From NCBI RefSeq assembly GCF_900187425.1, contig NZ_FYDJ01000002.1, forward strand, positions 595,438 to 659,437: a DNA stretch of 64,000 nt, read 5' to 3'. Origin of the DNA: Pseudomonas sp. Irchel s3h14. Its GTDB lineage: Bacteria; Pseudomonadota; Gammaproteobacteria; Pseudomonadales; Pseudomonadaceae. This document shows, piece by piece, positions 63,914 to 64,000 of the stretch. The notes under the pieces were generated by a model. That model searched no databases, was not told where the DNA came from, and was given only the letters and a program-made list of their open reading frames with translations. The position numbers and the translations under genes were made by a program. The number at the start of each line of letters is the position of its first letter. Position 1 is the first letter of the stretch.

Positions 63914-64000
63914 TTACCGCTCGTGCAGCGCTTCGGCGCGGGCGCGAATAATTGGTTTGAGCAGGTAGCTCAGCACGGTCTTCTTGCCCGTAATGATATC
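63914..64000 (-). CDS. C-terminus of a type I secretion HlyD adaptor (partial)
   Basis: The 28 residues read DIITGKKTVLSYLLKPIIR and ARAEALHER, the usual end of the PrtE/LapC-type membrane-fusion proteins of type I secretion. The rest lies beyond the window end. No other secretion gene of that system is visible here. Confidence 0.75.
   Translation of the reverse strand, partial: DIITGKKTVLSYLLKPIIRARAEALHER

Overview
The window reads as the chromosome of a fluorescent-group Pseudomonas. It has high-GC codon use in most genes, many copies of the Pseudomonas REP/REPIN palindrome (core GCTTGCTCGCGA), a complete pgaABCD operon, an S-type pyocin-like bacteriocin, and several Pseudomonas-typical tripartite efflux operons. 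The species cannot be fixed from the sequence alone. No rRNA, tRNA, CRISPR array or transposase gene was found.

Bases 1-10,435 are an accessory region made of small pieces. In order: a partial unknown gene, two orphan genes of lower GC, a 24-codon remnant of a ParA-type ATPase, a LysE-type exporter, a DUF2846 lipoprotein, and an 859-residue protein joining an HD-type domain to an Hsp90-like (GHKL) ATPase. That last gene lies between two inverted copies of a 149-bp miniature element. A 1.2-kb stretch without genes follows. It carries three different iteron-like arrays separated by a repeated ~63-bp block. Then come a KTSC protein, a colicin-E3-type rRNase bacteriocin with its presumed immunity gene, a fourth short tandem array, and a small acidic protein.

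Bases 10,516-33,800 are mostly ordinary core genome: a VWA lipoprotein/ECF sigma/anti-sigma operon, a PEBP-family protein, a Rieske-FAD oxidoreductase, pgaABCD for poly-N-acetylglucosamine, a DUF945 protein, a MarR-FUSC-DUF1656-HlyD-OMF efflux operon, a ParDE-like toxin-antitoxin pair, DUF2789, a YbaK-type deacylase, NfeD plus slipin, and a structured leader in front of a DUF6124-type gene.

Bases 33,849-54,261 are the most interesting part. A 2,630-residue surface or secreted protein (DUF4347 domain, Gly-rich region, 18 Ig-like repeats of 102 residues) is followed on the same strand by an outer-membrane TolC-like channel, an APS kinase, an aspartyl/asparaginyl hydroxylase-like protein and a sulfotransferase. 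It is preceded by a second sulfotransferase and a GT39-type glycosyltransferase. Across two small plus-strand genes (tail-collar/Mdp-like and DUF6916-like) and a GNAT gene lies an export-like operon: HlyD, sensor-HlyD and M50 peptidase-HlyD. No ABC or RND pump is present. I propose a dedicated export and modification locus in which a giant protein is sulfated and perhaps hydroxylated or glycosylated. This is inference from gene content.

Bases 54,532-63,677 hold an EmrAB-OMF efflux operon whose channel gene has a REPIN inside the signal-peptide region, a LysR regulator, and a TauD-ABC operon for organosulfur compounds. The window ends inside the C-terminus of a type I secretion HlyD adaptor.
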